Source: Posidonia oceanica | Taxonomy: Eukaryota; Streptophyta; Magnoliopsida; Alismatales; Posidoniaceae | DNA: 64,000 bases | NCBI GenBank assembly: GCA_037176725.1 | Contig: JAZBRS010000059.1 | Location: forward strand, 5,691,001 to 5,755,000 | Reading direction: 5' to 3' | In this document: positions 1 to 12,100 of the stretch, piece by piece | How positions within the stretch are numbered: position 1 is the first letter of the stretch | How the letters are laid out: each line of letters opens with the position of its first letter | The notes under the pieces: model-generated | Told to the model about the DNA's origin: nothing | The model's database searches: none | The model's input: only the letters and a program-made list of their open reading frames with translations | Translations under genes and position numbers: made by a program

Positions 1-352
1 CCCCCTCCCTCCGACTTCGCGGCCTCACAGAGAAAGAAGAACAACTAACCAACAAAGGATAAATATTCACAGAGGTCAAACTAACCTCCCCTGAAGGAAA
101 AGACTTAAAATCACACTCAATGTTACCCCCAGGTCCTTGACAAGGGGTTATAGGACTCCCCCTCTCGCCCTCGATCAAAGTACTCAAGTTATCAGAGGGG
201 AGTAGCAAATCTTCCTTCGTAGGGGAACCCAAAAATGAAATAGGCGATCCCAAAAGAAACGACGGATCCATCGGATGCTGAGGAGGCTGAACCATCAGCC
301 CCTTATTCTTAATATTGAATCTCCGTCTCCAGAAGGAGAGAGGCTTACCCAT
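1..352 (-). CDS. unidentified partial ORF running off the left edge
   Basis: A minus-strand frame is open from an ATG at 352 to the first base of the window, at least 117 codons, with an in-frame TGA just upstream near 386. The protein begins MGKPLSFWRRRFNIKNK and is rich in Pro, Ser, Gly and Leu. I recognise no domain. It follows a GC-rich leader (about 380-966) containing an imperfect duplication. A leader with repeats before an ORF fits the 5' region of a plant LINE or another transposon, but this is inference. It could also be part of a host gene whose body lies outside the window. Confidence 0.3.
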   Translation of the reverse strand, partial: MGKPLSFWRRRFNIKNKGLMVQPPQHPMDPSFLLGSPISFLGSPTKEDLLLPSDNLSTLIEGERGSPITPCQGPGGNIECDFKSFPSGEVSLTSVNIYPLLVSCSSFSVRPRSRREG

Positions 353-379
353 CAAAGCCAAAGGGAGAAACCAAGAGAC

Positions 380-966
380 CGCGGAAAGAACAGCTCAGCT
401 ACGACGCCCACCGAAGAAAAAGCTGGGTGCTAGTGCCCACCGCGGGAGGGGAAAAAACACCTCTAGAAAAGTAAAAGCAACCCACTACCACAAGCAAGAA
501 CCAGTCGAGGAGACAAAACCACCTACCTCCATTGGAAACAGAGGCAACCGTTGAAACAGCTCAATGACGACACCCCACCGAGAGACAGCGCTAGGTGCAA
601 GAGCCCACCAAAAAGGCAGAGAACACACCTCCAATAAAGTAAAAGCAACCACAACCGAAAAGCAAGTACCAGCCGAGAGAGCAAGGAGGTCCCTCCAAGA
701 AGCACCGGGCCACGCAGATGGAACGCGAGCTGAGCGGCTAGAGCAAAGGTCCAACTAGAGGACCAAAAAACAAGATCCCCCCAAGAGTCGGAAGCTAGCC
801 CCCACACCGAGAGCAAGAGATAAGAGGCAGAGCCACCGGAGGCAGGAGACAAGGCTCTGCCGAGGAGGCGAAGCGGTGCAAGGGTATTGGAGAGGAGAGG
901 CCTCTCAAGAAGAGCTATGGTATAACACAATGTTAAGGAGCCATCACTGTTGACAAAGCAATACAA
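380..966 (-). repeat. GC-rich leader with an imperfect tandem duplication
   Basis: Two related blocks (about 395-545 and 560-700) share the order 'GCCCACC ... GAAC/AAAA-ACACCTC ... AAAGTAAAAGCAACC ... CAAG-ACCAG'. Composition drops sharply to AT-rich at about 966. Open frames across the block are leucine-rich and look non-coding. It lies directly upstream of the minus-strand ORF that leaves the window, so it may be that element's 5' leader. Confidence 0.35.
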
Positions 967-1361
967 TTCAACAAGATTTGATCAAGCTTGGCTATCTTAT
1001 GTTCTTACCAAGTTGCCTACAACTATCGTCCATTTCAGGCGGTTCATATTTGGAGATATAATTGGATTGTCGAGTTTTCCTGCATGTTTTTTTAAAACGG
1101 TAAATATCTATTAATATTATAACTTGGCTATGTATTCTACTACTAAATAAGTAAAAAATAGTACAAAGTTTCACACTACATATAGTTCAGACACAAAATG
1201 AACAAAAAAATGTTCAAGATATATCCTAAAAATATCAAAAAAGGGGTAATTAACAATAGTATTGTACCAAAAACACTAACAGACAAAATACTAATAATTG
1301 TACTAATACAGCCAAAGAGATGGTGGCTAAACATCGGAAAACATCAAAGAAATTCTACTAA

Positions 1362-1480
1362 TAATTGTTCAAGTATCCAAGTCATGTACCTCAGGAGTCG
1401 GAATACCAGGATTTGCGCCATCAACTACCACAGATTCAGTAGTCAGGACCCCCTCAACATTCAGGTCAACAAACGAAGGT
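1362..1480 (-). pseudogene. coding-like C-terminal fragment, unidentified
   Basis: The minus strand reads PSFVDLNVEGVLTTESVVVD and continues in frame for about 18 residues to a TGA near 1364. The composition (acidic, Val/Thr/Pro rich, ordinary codon use) looks coding, unlike the AT-rich surroundings. The family is not recognised. It could belong with the similar patch 0.9 kb to the right as remnants of one transposon-derived or host gene. Confidence 0.3.
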
Positions 1481-2271
1481 ACAGTTTTGCTACATATATG
1501 ATGCCTATTTTTACGAAACTTCCTAAAAGAACAATGCTATTACATTGCCAAAAAAAAAAAAATAGAACTTCATTAAAAATTAGTGATCATAGGCACGCAC
1601 CTATGCTAGTTGTCTGTGGAAGTATTTCTTGTCTTTTTTTTTTGTAAACGGTAGTGAGATTATTTTCTTTATTATTTTTTCTCCTTTAATTTGTAAGATT
1701 CAAACTCAAAAAAAAGATTTGTATTCTACTTCTCTAATCAGCTGCACCAAAGCAGTTTGGTTACTTCTTGGCATTTTCTGATTAGGGGGAAGGAGGGGGG
1801 TTTACACTTTACATATACACCATCCGAAATATATTGTATTACGTGAATTATAAAGAAAAACGTGCATGAAGAAACTGTCACAAATATCATCGAGAAACGT
1901 GCATTGGGAGGACCATATTCCCTTTTTCTCATGTGAAAAAGCTTGGCATCGTGTACTCCATGGCTCCACCTTCTGAACAAATGGCCCGAGCATCTTTCCG
2001 GACCATAACCCCACCTTGCTACGGGAGTACGATTGTTTTTTTTCACAAACAGTAATAATTATATATATAAATTATACTTAACTATAAATATCACTATCAG
2101 GTATACAAAAATACAAATGTGACTTCCACGTAGAATAAGTGGATCAAGATTAATACAAACAATTTTCTCGTACATGACAGAGTGGAAGTTCTTACAAATT
2201 AGACAACTAATTCAAAAAATTACTAGAACATAACCAAGCCAATGGACACCAAATAGTAGGTAATCTTAGTT

Positions 2272-2462
2272 ATCGAGAACATTGGAGCCGGGCATAATGT
2301 TTTCCAAAGTTGGATCAGGAGTAGGTTGGAAACCACCATCAACAACATTGAGTCCACCTGTTGGTGCCACAGGTAATAAAGCGTCTTGAGTTAAGTGAGC
2401 CTGGTCCCAATCTTACTGCATTTGGCGCATAGTTTGTGATATTGAGGAAGCTGTTGGGCCCT
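2272..2462 (-). pseudogene. coding-like C-terminal fragment, unidentified
   Basis: The minus strand reads PTASSISQTMRQMQ, then one TAG/TAA-type stop, then DWDQAHLTQDALLPVAPTGG and on to a terminal TAA at about 2272 (ending PGSNVLDN). One in-frame stop and no upstream exon make it a pseudogene. I do not recognise the family. A transposase-associated or FAR1-like protein is possible but unsupported. Confidence 0.35.
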
Positions 2463-3519
2463 ATCCAGTACTAAAATTTTCTACCCAACAATAGATTAGA
2501 TGCAGGATTTGATGAAATATTGAAGATATAATTCTACTATGATTTTTAAAAATAGCATCATTTTTGTTCAATCACAGGCACCAAAATTGTTGCTAGAACA
2601 AGTATGTTCCAACTGCAAATTAATGTTGAACTTGAATAGATTGTACAATGAAAAAATATCAGACATTAAATCTATGCAAATGATCATTTGCATTCAATAA
2701 TAAGAAATCTCAGATAGCAGAAGAAACTGAACAATGCAAAAATATATGTGAAGTTGATTCAACACTAAATCCACATAGATTGTTGTAAGATCATACAGGA
2801 GTTCGATTGTTGTAACGAAGACTTGCACAGAAGTACACAGATTCTTGTACGAATTCTTACGCTGATTTTTGTAGAATTCTTATATGAATTCTGTTGAACT
2901 TGATAATTGTTTTAGTCATTTAAGTCATCGTTTGGATACGATTTTGGAATAAATTTTGGATACTTGATTCTGTGTACCCAAGTAGAGGTAGAATAGTTAT
3001 AATATTATGAGTGTAAAATATAGAGAATATTGAATTTAGTTTGGATGTAGATCTTGACATTGCTTTTGTTGTTCAAAATGACATATTAACCCTTATGAAT
3101 TTAAATCTAATTTGGATGACCATAAAATTCTCTCATTAGGTGATGATAGTGATTTACGTGCAAACTGTATAATAATACAGGAGTACACCTGTAATATGAT
3201 ATATTTACAATAATACAAAGAACCCATCCTAATATGATGTATTTCCTTTATGTCGTGTTTTTCTTTCCAACATAAATTCATTGTAATTCTCGTTAGGTAA
3301 ATTAATAGCATTCATGGTAATTTTTGTTAGTTAAATCACATAAATTCATATTGTCTTGGGGGTAAGAAGGTAAATGTACTTACATAATCCATCAAATTCT
3401 ACCAAAATCGCACCATCTGGTTGATTATGCTAATAATTTTATTTTAAAATCAATAGTCTCAGATAACGTGTATAATCTTGAGGTCCATAATCCTAACCAA
3501 CCGAGGCCTAACTTAGAAC

Positions 3520-4435
3520 ATTTTTATTTGATCCATGAAGATTAAATCAATTGTGTCTCTATAAGACATGAAGGGAAATCAAAATATTGAATAAAGTCTA
3601 TTTGGTAGTTCAAAGTTTCAAAACATGAGAAAGATTAAAATTTTAGAAGGAATTTTGAAGGAAATATTTATACAAAAGATTGAAGTACTACTCATTCCTT
3701 TATATGCCCATTTTTTAGTTGCACATTGTGGAAAAAGATGTCTCATGGGGTCTATTATCTTGAAACTCTGGAATAAGTGTTTACAAGAACATGAGAAAGG
3801 AATAAATGACTACACACGTTCGCGAGTACGACTGGGCGTACTTTGGCTTGGACTTTGGGGAATGTCTTAGGTTTTGGATTTCTTTTTGTAATAATTTGTT
3901 GTAACTGTAATTAATTGATACACTTAATTAATTTCCACTTTGAATCTCTTAAAAAGACGTGGCCAAACATAATTATTCGTCCATTATTCTTCTCCCATGA
4001 CTAACGCACGATCTTTCTCTATTTAATGGTGAGGATGGTGCGTGATTAGTGATACAGATTTTTTGATTCTCACTCTTGTTTCTTTCCTTTGGGTTTTGCT
4101 TCCTTTGAGATTTCCGACAATTAGTGTATTGATTGACGTTCGTGTACGAACTTCAGTATGTTTTCGACTACGTGAGCTTGTTTTATACTGGGAGAAAAGC
4201 ATATTAAACCCATCGTACCTATGTATGGGACGCTGTTTTATCTAAGGCAAGTCTTTAGAAGAACAATTCAATTTGATAAGTTTTTAACCTTCTATTTTGT
4301 TCTTGATTGTTCTGTTCTATGCATACGTTTGTTGATATGGATTATTCTGAATCTTAGTATGCATATCTTGTTTATATATTAATGTCTATTTTGATTATTG
4401 CAATTGTGCATGATATATTCAAAATATTTCCAACA
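3520..4435 (+). repeat. 5' LTR of a decayed Copia element (left boundary uncertain)
   Basis: Matches the block at 8141-8846 along its length (for example 'GACATGA-GGGAAAT', 'AACATGAGAAAGA-TAAAATTTT', 'CTTAATTAATTT', 'GATATATTCAAAATATTT'). The right end is ...TTTCCAACA at 4435, mirroring the TGTTGG start of the 3' copy. The first about 70 bp, including the TG end, are not recognisable, so the left limit is approximate. Confidence 0.6.
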
Positions 4436-4495
4436 ATCTCAAAAAAAACATTACTATTTAATATGTCGACATCTGGAAACTTTTGGCCACGAGTG

Positions 4496-5558
4496 TATAA
4501 GAATCTTAAGGCTTCTCTAGAAGAGATGAATAGAGAATTTAGGATAATAGACAATTTAAAAATTTATATTAACAAACACAAATAAATAATACAAGTAAAT
4601 GGAGTTTAAGATTAAACTATAAGCATACAAAGAAGGTAACGAAAGAAATTGAGAATAAGAGAAACTTATAGTGGTTCAACTTCCCTAACTTAGTCCACTT
4701 CTCGAGAATTCTCTATTCCGATCTTGATTCTGGGCCAATATCCCATCTCTACACCTTTCGATGAAACCTTTACCAAGACTCCGCAAAAATCGCGGCCTTC
4801 CCTTCTCACAACCGGAGAAGATTGTACACTTGATGAAAATAAAGATTACAACTCTAACTCTTTTTATCTCTCTCAAACACACAAATGAGCAAGTAGATTT
4901 GAAATGAATAAACTTGCTATGACTAGAAATGAAGTGTGGGAAACACTTGGAAATCTCTCTTAAAGGATAAGAATGAATAGCAATCAGTCTTGTGTCAAAT
5001 AGATGCCTATGGGTGGGTATGTATAGGCCAAAGAGTGATGTTTAACGTTAGTTCAATGGCCATAAACGACTAGTCATTCGGTAAATCGATGACTCACAGT
5101 TGTTCACAATACACGAGCAATTCGGTATGTACTGAATTGATTCTCGGTTTTAAACCTCTGTAAGCTCAGATTTCGGTATACCAAAATAAATTCAATATGC
5201 CAAAATGCCTTTATAAGCCCTATTAAGAGGTGTAATCAATGAATGATTGGATTTGGGGCTTTCTATTTTCCTAAGACACTATAGGGGTATTTGGAAAATT
5301 ATTACAAGTTCCTAGAATATAATAAATTACATTTACATGAAGTACAATTACAATAAGAACTTAATCTTCTATATTCAAATGATTCGATTTAAGAATGACT
5401 TAAGTCGACTTGAATTGCCATGTAGATTCATTTTAGCTTATTTCGCCTTCTTCATTTTCTAATGTCCATAAAAACACTTCCTTGACCTATTAAGAAGGGT
5501 TAGCACACAAACATATTTTGTTATCATAAAAAACGAGATAAAGCTAATTTAGCCAATA
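4496..5558 (-). mobile_element. solo LTR, same family as the 42.3 kb Copia
   Basis: The plus strand begins TATAAGAATCTTAAGGCTTC and ends AACGAGATAAAGC...CCAATA. These are the reverse complement of the LTRs at 42309 and 59926 (end AGCCTAGAATCCTAACA, start TGTTGGAAAAATTGCC). Perfect 5-bp target duplications, GAGTG at 4491-4495 and 5559-5563, bracket it. Removing it restores the gag reading frame of the host Copia, which proves the insertion. Only one LTR is left, so recombination between LTRs removed the body. Confidence 0.88.
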
Positions 5559-5750
5559 GAGTGGACATGATTAGTATGCTAGAAATTTTTTCTGAACAGC
5601 ATTTCAAGCGTTGGCAACAACGTATGGAAATTTAGTTGACTGTAATAGGACTACTTAATATAATTAAGTTAGTTTATGTCAAACTTAATGAAGAAGGCTC
5701 TAAAAGTACAAAGAATATCTCTGATTAGTCTGAGAAGAATCAGTTATGTC

Positions 5751-6494
5751 TAGGAGTGTACATGGGTCTGGATTAACCTAAAAATTGAACCAATTTGACC
5801 CATATGGGTTGGGTTGGGTTGGATTTTTTGTATCATAGATTGGATATGGGTCAAAAACATCTCAAACTCAAACTTTTTGGGTTAGGTATGGGTTCGAGAG
5901 ACAGGTTACCCGACCCGACTCGAAACCCGAATGTATATATATAATTAATTATTAATATTTAGAGATACATATTATATATATAATTATTTATTTATAAAAC
6001 CCTAATCTCATCTCTCTACAACTCTATCTCTTCTTCTCTTCACGTAATCTTCTCCCACCCAATCGTTGCCCACTCCATCTTGGCATATTCTAATCTCTCT
6101 CCACTCCATCTTCTAATTTTGTCTCCTCATTCTCTCCTCATTGCATTTTGCTATGAATTAGTTATAAACTTCAGAGTGATAATTTATATTATTCAAGAAA
6201 TGACAGTAAATCATATCTTTGTCTACAACATAATCAGATTGTTCACCATTTTATGTTTTTATTAGTGTAGTATATTTTTATACAATATGTTATAAATATA
6301 ATCTTTAGTTCTTAATAAATACACATAAAATCCGAGAACCAACCCGACTCAATCCAAAATTTGTAGGTCGGGTCGGGTCGAGTCTAGACTAAGGTTGGGT
6401 TGGGTATTGGTCTAAAATTATCTAACCCAAATAATTCAGGTTGGATTGTGGGTTTATCCTTAACCTGATCCAATCCGACCCATGCACACCCCTA
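5751..6494. mobile_element. non-autonomous hAT-type MITE
   Basis: Terminal inverted repeats TAGGAGTGTACATGGGTC and (reverse complement of the right end) TAGGGGTGTGCATGGGTC match at 16 of 18 positions. An identical 8-bp target duplication, GTTATGTC, lies at 5743-5750 and 6495-6502. Eight-base duplications are typical of hAT elements. The interior is AT-rich with subterminal GGGTTGGGTTGG / CCCGACCC repeats and no transposase. It sits inside the gag region of the decayed Copia. Confidence 0.88.
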
Positions 6495-7129
6495 GTTATG
6501 TCGTATATGTATACTGTTGCCTTTGTCTAACGTATTATTCGACATATACAATTCTTCCTCAACCAAAATTGCAAAGGCACTTTGGGATGAATTAGATAAA
6601 AAATATAGCACTGAAAACCTCGATCGTAAGAAATATTTTGTATCTAAATTTCTAAAATTTCATATGATTGAAGGAAAGTCTATTACTGAGCAAGTACATA
6701 AGTTTTTATTTTTGTGTCATAACCTTGAAGAGGCAAAGATGAATATTCTAGAGAAATCCATTGTAATGTTGATCATAGAAAATTTTCTTAGGTCTTGAGA
6801 GAATATTGGTCTAGATTTTAAACATAGGAAAGAAAATTTATCTCTTGATGATTTAATGATAGCCATTACAATTTAAAAATTACACAAAAATTAGAAACAT
6901 GTTATATCTCTTAAAAGTGGTGCTAAGGTTAATATGGTGGTTGGAAATAAAACAAACAAAGAAGAGAAAAAAACCAAAAAACAAACCGTATTGGAATTAT
7001 AGTCAAGTTGGGCATTGGGTGAAGAACTGTTCTTCAAGGAAAGCCAAAGCTCCTGGAATGAAAATTGAATGGCTGAAATGACTTATGTCTAAATTACTTG
7101 TGGTAAACAAGCCTCCTGTCATAATCTTA

Positions 7130-7352
7130 GGGTCTGTTTGGTAAAATTTTTGGACAGCTTTTGAGCATGTAGCTTCTAGCCAGAATCTACAATGGTTCAA
7201 CAGTTCTACCAAACATTACCAGCTTCTTAGAATCAAACAGCTTTTGGAACAGTGATTCCTTTATATTTCTAGAAGCTGGAGTATGACTGCTTCCAACCAA
7301 AAGCTAGCTTCTACACTTGAGTCTAGAAGCTGAAGCTTTACCAAACGGACCC
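7130..7352. mobile_element. Tourist-like MITE (PIF/Harbinger type)
   Basis: Terminal inverted repeats GGGTCTGTTTGGTAAA and TTTACCAAACGGACCC match at 15 of 16 positions. 3-bp TTA target duplications lie at 7127-7129 and 7353-7355. Length is 223 bp, with internal AGAAGCTG-type inverted repeats and no coding capacity. It interrupts the decayed Copia between gag and the RNase H remnant. Confidence 0.88.
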
Positions 7353-8140
7353 TTAGTACATTATGATAGCATGACAACGATTGCTAACTTCAGAATTTCC
7401 AAGTACAATAAAAAAAAAGGAGGCATATCCAAGTCAGATTAAAGTCTGTAAGGGAACTTGTTTCTACGAAGTAATGGATGTAGATTTTGTTGGATTCAAA
7501 GATAACACAGTTGATTCATTGACAAAAGAACTTGCATTTGATTTATTACAGAAATCTAGGTTGGGGATGAGACTGAAAATTCATTAGTAGTTTACAAGCA
7601 GTAGCAAGCCAACCTATTTGAGTGGAGATCTCATGAAGTTGGTTCAATATGGTAATAATAAGTTGTTGAGTGAATTAGGTGACACATTAATAAATATTGA
7701 TACAAGTGTATCTATGACTTTATCCCCTGCAAACCTAAAGGTGTTATGATTGCAAGTTAGTAAGAGTTTATACTTTGAATGGAATCAAGTTTTGTGACAG
7801 AATGTTAGCAGTACATCATTAGAGATGTCCAACTATGTGATTGAGTTTGTGAGGCTACAATAGAAAAATTGAGTTATTCCTTGAAATCAATTATGAAATA
7901 GGATGAAGACATATGACTATGAATGTGTTAAACTTATAAATCAATACTATAGCCTATATTATGTTGTTGCTAATGGACATCTTCACAACAAATGTTCACG
8001 TTCAAGATCTTAGTTCACTTAGTTCCTGTGGATAAAGTTGGTCAACTCAAGTAATGATCAAATCAAAAGATACTATTATTGAAAGCATGATATGAGAGAT
8101 TAAATTGAGAAGCACTTTCCACTTTTAACTTGTGAGGAAT

Positions 8141-8846
8141 TGTTGGACTTAATGGTTGATTTACCTATTTAAGTCGAATCTTTATATTGGACCCATGAAT
8201 ACTAAATTAATGGGTCAATGTGAGACATTTAGGGAAATTAAATATTGGATAAAGTTTATTTAGTAGTCCAAAGTCTCAAGACATGAGAAAGACTAAAATT
8301 TTGGAAATAGCATTTGTACAAAAGATTGGAGGACCACTCATTCCTTTACATACCTATTTTTTAGTTTCACATCGCTTAAAAAGATGTGTTTTATAAGATC
8401 TATTACCTTGAAACTTTGAAACAAGTATTCACAAGAACATGGGAGAAGAATAGGTGGCCACACACAAACATATGCGTAAAGACGAGCGGTTATGCTTGTA
8501 CTTTAGGCTTTAGAAAATGTCTCGGGTATTTGATTTCTTTTTATAGTAATTTGTTTTGATCATAATTAATTAATATACTTAATTAATTTGAATTTTAAAT
8601 CTATTGAAAGATATTGGAACATTACAATCACGTGAGATTGTTTTATTTTAAGAGAAAAGTACATTAAATCCATCGGGGTGTGTGTCTGACATTGTTAGAT
8701 GATTCAATCTAATAAATTTCTTATCTTTTATTTTATTATTGATTGTTCCGTTCATTGTGTATGTTTATTGATATTGATTATTCTGAAACTTAGGTATGTG
8801 TATTTTGTTGATACATTGACATGATATATTTAAAATATTTTCAATA
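8141..8846 (+). repeat. 3' LTR of the decayed Copia
   Basis: Begins TGTTGGACTTAATGG at 8141 and ends near TTTTCAATA at 8846, collinear with the block at 3520-4435 but shortened. It lies about 270 bp upstream of the MOB1 start codon, so it forms part of that gene's upstream region. Confidence 0.65.
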
Positions 8847-9113
8847 AATTATATTCAAAATATTTTCCTTGATGATGTATCATTCAGATAAGAATTACTT
8901 AAGAATTTATCTATACAAAACTTTTTCTATGCTACAGCTGGATCCTTTTCATACGAGAAGAAGGACAAGACACCAAGAGCACGAGAAGAGACGACAACGG
9001 GACGAACGCTTCCACAGCGAAGGCAAAAAGGCAAGAGAGAGGACAGAGGAGGCGGAACAACAACAAGGTGAAGGAAGGATCATCGTGCTGTCGAGAGGAA
9101 ACAGTCCACCAAG
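8847..9113 (+). promoter_or_regulatory. MOB1 promoter-proximal region and 5' UTR
   Basis: This is the stretch between the old Copia 3' LTR and the MOB1 ATG. An AT-rich part contains a weak TATA-like stretch (TATCTATACAAAAC near 8909). It is followed by a purine-rich leader (GAAGAAGGACAAGACACC ... GAGAGGACAGAGGAGGCGG) typical of plant 5' UTRs. The transcription start cannot be placed from sequence alone. The short ATG-initiated frame in this leader (8869-9117) ends just past the MOB1 start and is probably not a gene. Confidence 0.4.
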
Positions 9114-12100
9114 ATGAGTCTTTTCGGTCTCGGAAGGTAATCCCCATCCCAGTTCCCCGATTTTTTCCACGCGAGTCGGTTGGGTGTGTGCTTGATTGAG
9201 TGGTCAGGTCGAAGTTCTAGCTATTCCCTTGCTCTGATCCAGGAGAAATCATGTTTTTTTGATGCCAGATCTGTGCTGTGGTTCCGTCCAGATGTGCAAA
9301 ATCGGTTCTTTTTCCCATTTTTTTTTTGTTGTCAGTTGACAATTGTCAGCACGCTATCGATCGGTAGTGTCATAGGTCGGTATCGAAAAGTATGCTGATT
9401 TGCTAGTTCTCGAGTGTTCTGGTGATGGCGATGCTACTGCTGTCTGGTTTAATTTGCAAACTGTTGGTTGGTTTCTGCTTACAGAAAATTCGTTTGTCGT
9501 ACAGGAGCCAGAAAACATTTCGCCCAAAAAAGAGTGCACCTTCTGGGAGTAAGGTATGTGTGCCCACCACTTGAGGATGCTCTCAGCTTGAACTTAGAGT
9601 AATATTGAAATGTGTCAGCGCCAAGTTAAATATTACATTTTTATGAGCAATGTACAGTTTAAACTTCCTGAACTCAGTTATCTGTCTTTCGGTGCATTGT
9701 TTCCTCTAAAATTGCTGGCCTTTCTTCATAAGCACAGCAAAGGTTGCAAATTTAATGATATCCTTCGTGAATTAAACTTAAAAGCGTTACATGAAGGCTT
9801 GTCTGGTTTTACTTTACTCTTCATCTAAACTTGGTCAAAGTCTACTGGGATTTTCCAGGGTTGTTTTGAGGTAGATAACCCAATACTCATACTGCATTGT
9901 TTTGAGGTAGATACCCAATATTCTTCCTGTGCTAACTTATCCTACATGACTTAATACTTCCGATGGATCCCTTCCTGCTAAAAAATTATTTTATTATGAG
10001 AGGTTATATGAATCTATGTCATCCCACAGCCTGTAATATGGAATATTTGGATTTTAACGCATTTACAAGTCCAAGTCTGAGGTCTTTACAGTGTAAAAGT
10101 TATTGTTGAGATTAGGGAGAGAATGATCAATATTATTGATAATCACTGTTGTTCCATGTATATATAATATATAGGGTTTACCCCTTATACGAATATCCAT
10201 ATATCATATATCCACATAAGAGATAACAATACATCTAATAACCAATATTTAACACTCCCCCTCAAGTTGGAGCATGTCCAGCTTGTTACATAAAGAGTTC
10301 AATATCCCAACACTCAATCCTTTGGTGAAGACATCAGCCAACTGACTGAGAAGTCCAATTGCATAGGAAATATCTGTACATGTCACTGTCAAGTAGATTG
10401 ACTTCCCAATCAGTCGTCTATATCTGCCTTCATCCTCATATATGCCTGTAGAGCTGTCCCAGATCCAGACCCAGAAAGCAATAATAGGAGTACTTTCTGG
10501 TTTGCATCCTGTGAGACCTGTCTCCTGGAGAAGATCAAGTGCATATTTCCTCTGGGACAATATCATCTTCCCTTTGGCATATGCGAATTCAATTCCGAGA
10601 AAATATGTAGGATGGTCCATATCTTTAGTAGTGAAATGCTACTGCAGATACTGTTTGGTTTCCCTGATGCCTCTAGTATCACTCCCTGTAAGTATAATAT
10701 CATCAACATATACTGCTAACAGCAAACAACCATTGATGCTTCGCTTAATAAATACAGAATGATCTACAGTACATCTTGTAAAGCCAAACTGCATCACTAC
10801 CTTGTTGAATCTGTCAAACTATGCTCTTGGACTCTGCTTGAGACCATATATGGCCTTTCTAAGAAGGCACACACTGTTCTCCCATTGAGCAACATACCCT
10901 AGAGGTTGTTCCATGTAGACCTTTTCTGCTAAATCACCATAGAGAAAGGCATTCTTCACATCAAGTTGATGGAGATCCCATGATTTGTTGATAGCAACAG
11001 ACAAAAGCACCCTTATAGAATTAAGTTGAGCTATAGGTGAAAATGTCTCCTCATAGTCAATGTCATAGGACTGTGTGAAACTGCAGGCCACCAACCGTGC
11101 CTTGTATCTGTTTATTGAACCATCAGACATGTACTTGATAGTGAATACCCACCGATAGCCAACTATGCTAGTTTCTTCAGGTCGAGCAACCAAATCTCAT
11201 GTACCACGAGTTGTTAATGCTTGCATTTCCTCATCTATGGCTGCCTTCCAATGTGGTAAGAGCAATGCTTCTTGATAGTTCCTAGATATAGACTCTGAGG
11301 ATATGGATAAAGCAAATTGGTGAAAAGATGGGTGAAGATAATCTTAGGTAACAGATGTAAAAATAAGATGGACAGTGGAAAACTGAGTACCTTTCCATAG
11401 AGCAATGGGTATATTCAAGTCTGAAGGTGGAAGATCTGCAGAGGAGAGTAATGGTCGAGTCTGAGTTGGCGGATGCATATGTCATTGTCGATGATATACT
11501 TGTGGTGGACGAGTCATCCTTTCCTGCAAAGGCTTGCTATGAACACCCTCTGTATGCACAATCTCAACAGGTTGGGGAATTGGTGTAGTATCAAGATAAA
11601 TAAGAGGTTCCTTAGAGTCATAATAGGACTGGGAGGGTGATAACAACGGTAACATCAACACAGATAAAATAATGACGACTGGGAGGGTAATAGCAACGGT
11701 ATTCCTTCTGAGTTCTCAAGTATTCCATAAACACACATCGAAGGGACCGAATATCTAATTTGTCAAGTCCTGGACTGAGATTTTGGACATATGCAACACA
11801 TCCAAACACCTTTGGTGGAAGACTGAATAACTCTTTATCAGGACACAAATGTCTTAGAGGAATCTCATCACCAAGAGATGCAGAAGGCATCCTATTAATA
11901 AGATGGGTAGCAACGAGGATAACATCAAACTAGAAAGACTTGGGTACGTTCATCTGCAACAAAATAGTACGGGTGACATCAAGTATGTGTCTATGCTTGC
12001 ATTCTGTCACCTTATTTTGCTAAGAAGTATAGGGATATGAGGTCTGAAGAAGAATTCCCAATGAATCACAATAATTTTATACATCACTCTCAATAAACTC

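Larger units (their letters stand above)
967..3500. other. AT-rich intergenic DNA with decayed coding-like patches
   Basis: Mostly AT-rich sequence with poly-A and poly-T runs and no intact gene. Two short minus-strand patches look like degraded C-terminal exons and are listed separately (about 1362-1480 and 2272-2462). No terminal repeats or RNA genes were recognised in the rest. Confidence 0.5.
4436..8140 (+). pseudogene. decayed Copia interior: gag joined to RNase H end
   Basis: The gag ATG at 4464 starts MSTSGNFWPRV. The frame is broken by a solo LTR at 4496-5558 and resumes with a typical Copia gag core (FSEQHFKRWQQRME at about 5590). After a MITE it continues as the UBN2-like domain (ALWDELDKKYSTEN at 6575) and a degenerate zinc knuckle near 6990-7060. 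Next comes the end of RNase H (DNTVDSLTKELAFDLL near 7500). Protease, integrase and reverse transcriptase are absent, so most of pol was deleted. Several stops and frameshifts make it inactive. No polypurine tract is obvious before the 3' LTR. Confidence 0.7.

Noticed and set aside
8869..9117. 82-codon frame ending at the MOB1 start
   Set aside because: Purine-rich 5' leader; overlaps the MOB1 ATG and lacks any recognisable domain. At most an upstream ORF.
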